64,000 nucleotides of DNA from JAHBNG01 sp039028975 (lineage in GTDB: Bacteria > Chloroflexota > Anaerolineae > Caldilineales > Caldilineaceae). Under the pieces are notes generated by a model, which did not search any database, was not told where the DNA came from, and worked only from the letters and a program-made list of their open reading frames with translations. Positions 63,401-64,000 of this stretch are shown here, piece after piece. The translations under genes were made by a program, and so were the position numbers. How positions within the stretch are numbered: the first letter of the stretch is position 1; every line of letters starts with the position of its first letter. Where the stretch lies: assembly GCA_039028975.1 (NCBI GenBank), contig JBCCHB010000001.1, positions 124,001-188,000 of the forward strand. Reading direction: 5' to 3'.

Positions 63401-64000
63401 AAAGTAGACAGATTGTCAGAACGCTGCATGGTCATCAAGATGGGATTAAGTCTGTAGCGTTCACCCCTGATGGGAAGAGGTTAGCTAGCGGGGGCCACGA
63501 CTTCACCGTGAGATTGTGGGATGTCGCCAGCGGAGAACTCGAAGACGTCTTGCGCCAGCATACCCATCAAATCTGGGCGGTGGCCATCAGTGGAAATGGC
63601 CACAGATTGGCAAGCGGTGGCAGCGACGGTATAGTCTGTCTGTGGGATATAACAACCGGTTCACAGGCACAGTTATATCGAACACTGGACGGCCACGTTG
63701 AACCCATCTACGCAATGGCCATGGGGGCTGATGGCCAGACGCTGGTAACCGGCGAAAGCAATGGCATCGTGCGCATCCGGACGATTGAGCGCGCATCGGG
63801 CGCGGTTCAGGCAGAACGTATCCTCACCAAACATTCGGCATTGGTCGACGATGTAGCCATTAGCCCCGATGGTCGCTGTTTGGTCACGGCAAGTCAAGAC
63901 CAGACGGTACGTCTTTGGGATATTGCCTCGGGTGAAAATATCGATACAGCCAGGGTAGACCAGAGTGAAGGGATTCGTGTCGCATTTCACCCAGACAGTA
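60475..64000 (+). CDS. BTAD-NB-ARC-pentapeptide-WD40 STAND protein, 3' end beyond the window
   Basis: ATG at 60475, with AAGGGG 6 nt upstream; open to the window edge (1,175 codons seen). Residues about 1-95 are a winged-HTH of the SARP type, and about 100-245 the BTAD tetratricopeptide-like domain (GDLLANFSLPDAPAFEDWV). A low-complexity Ser/Pro/His linker follows (about 279-300). The NB-ARC NTPase has its P-loop GIGGMGKTSL at about 335 and a Walker B-like RRVLLVFDN. A pentapeptide-like stretch (LRDVNFANVDFAYCSF) precedes at least nine WD40 repeats from about residue 765. This is a STAND-class signal-integrating regulator. Target genes are unknown. Confidence 0.88.
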   Translation, partial: MQSELHVLGTVKLTIGGRVVENFPTTKAFALLLYLALESAQNDTREFSRSMLANLFWSEISDKYARQNLRNTLYYVRQTLNTFGDPEHLFEGTRQLIRFKAENVALDVADFQARVDSVSTHTHTSLADCPACLEQLREAMAFYQGDLLANFSLPDAPAFEDWVTLRRKRLHHQAVWCLCKLTQAYEALDDAEQVHHHGQRLLKMEPSCEEGHRALMRIWARQGQVNQALAQYQKLQQQLTESTGLEPSHEMQTFAEVIRRGEIAKPAPSKDDKVTQATPLTSSPPHPLTSSPSSPSHPLSDIPDPGFFFGRVWERQQIAKWLQQDRCRVVAILGIGGMGKTSLAAQCVRELVKGTEDRPFDIILWRSLLNAPPVAELLPSLLQLLARQQLANIPQSFDEQLRLFLGYLRERRVLLVFDNMESILAPASSGTYRPGYERYGQLVQQIATLDHQSSLLLTSRERPRGFARLEGDHSRIQSLQLDGLDDEAGHELLVQRGIQSIGREENELITRYSGNPLALKLVADTVTEIFDGDIAEFLTEESLVFDDVRDILDQQFARLMSLEQEILYWLTVEREATAIGILRNNFLHPPAQHAFLEALRNLQRRSLIERQDAGFVMTNVVLEYLTDRLIDEICAEIETNQLHLFHRHALLKSQAKVYVRESQARLILAPIGRRLLVRFDRQDLSQNLQTMLDHLRANSPSIPSYASGNILNLFLHLGIDVHGLNMSQLNVWQAHLQGARLRDVNFANVDFAYCSFTNTFNRVKAIAISPDSEFLALGTDDADIRLWRMDNGELFGILRGHTSLIVSVAFSPDSRYLVSCSQLEDRIFIWDVTSGEVVSTLSGHTGGILIVAFSPDGTLVASGGEDQTLRLWDSSSGELLGIQKVHEDWVESLAFHPSGEMLASSNRSDRGYYLWRIDPPKSVNPLRNLEREGGVLHLADRVVGHEQGIFSLAFSPDGALLASGSLDQTIGLWDVKSRQIVRTLHGHQDGIKSVAFTPDGKRLASGGHDFTVRLWDVASGELEDVLRQHTHQIWAVAISGNGHRLASGGSDGIVCLWDITTGSQAQLYRTLDGHVEPIYAMAMGADGQTLVTGESNGIVRIRTIERASGAVQAERILTKHSALVDDVAISPDGRCLVTASQDQTVRLWDIASGENIDTARVDQSEGIRVAFHPDS
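61310..61371 (+). repeat. CTCACC/TTCACC microsatellite inside the STAND gene
   Basis: A run of CTCACCCC/TTCACCC-type units encodes the Ser/Pro/His linker between BTAD and NB-ARC. Related GGGTGA-type units (the complement) lie at about 30163-30194. Unit number could vary without breaking the frame in multiples of three. Confidence 0.7.

Overview
The window looks like part of a chromosome from an uncultured Chloroflexota, most likely a Caldilinea/Anaerolineae relative. This is inferred from paralogous enolase-superfamily and HyuA/HyuB genes, from an ABC/peptidase-rich gene content, from a BTAD-NB-ARC-WD40 regulator, and from two very large exported proteins ending in short Leu/Tyr-Leu-Pro-Leu/Met-Ile type tails. 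There is no rRNA, tRNA, CRISPR array, intact insertion sequence or phage module.

Layout. 0.1-0.8 kb: a HigBA-type toxin-antitoxin (TA) locus whose toxin has an in-frame amber stop. 1-12.3 kb, minus strand: S9 peptidase, a peptide ABC transporter (two permeases and a lipoprotein binding protein, no ATPases), an enolase-superfamily enzyme, a luciferase-like oxidoreductase, a DUF1028 Ntn-hydrolase-like protein and a transglutaminase-like protein. 12.6-27.1 kb: hyuB1 and a second enolase-superfamily enzyme on minus, then hyuA1, a PepSY-like/C39-like protease pair, hyuA2, hyuB2, a DUF433/DUF5615 TA pair, hyuB3 and a creatinase-like M24 protein on plus. 27.2-42 kb: a decayed polysaccharide deacetylase, SDR, Gfo/Idh/MocA and aminotransferase genes, a VapBC pair beside the remnant of a second antitoxin, two TIM-barrel proteins, two M20 dipeptidases, an orphan antitoxin, an M24 and an M14 peptidase and a GntR/FCD regulator. 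42.4-52.6 kb: one 3,394-residue exported protein. 53-57 kb: a degraded mannonate locus with intact uxuA, scarred GntR and Gfo/Idh remnants, a kinase-fold phosphotransferase and an SDR remnant. 56.9-60.2 kb: a seven-repeat/PKD/cadherin-like/RTX exported protein. 60.5 kb to the edge: a giant SARP-type STAND protein.

How it fits together (inference): the first 42 kb reads as a scavenging island for peptides and cyclic amides or amino-acid derivatives. A binding protein and permeases import substrates; S9, M14, M20 and M24 peptidases trim them; HyuA/HyuB would open hydantoin- or oxoproline-like rings with ATP; the enolase-superfamily enzymes would epimerise or dehydrate the acids. A 16-bp sequence is shared between the region beside the GntR gene and the divergent hyuA1 promoter, which could link the blocks.

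The least expected signals are non-coding. A 57-nt hairpin occurs twice, 40 kb apart, with compensatory base changes in its stem. A second imperfect palindrome of about 85 nt occurs three times, only around the hyu genes. Gene decay is also conspicuous: amber stops, deletion scars and partial duplications.
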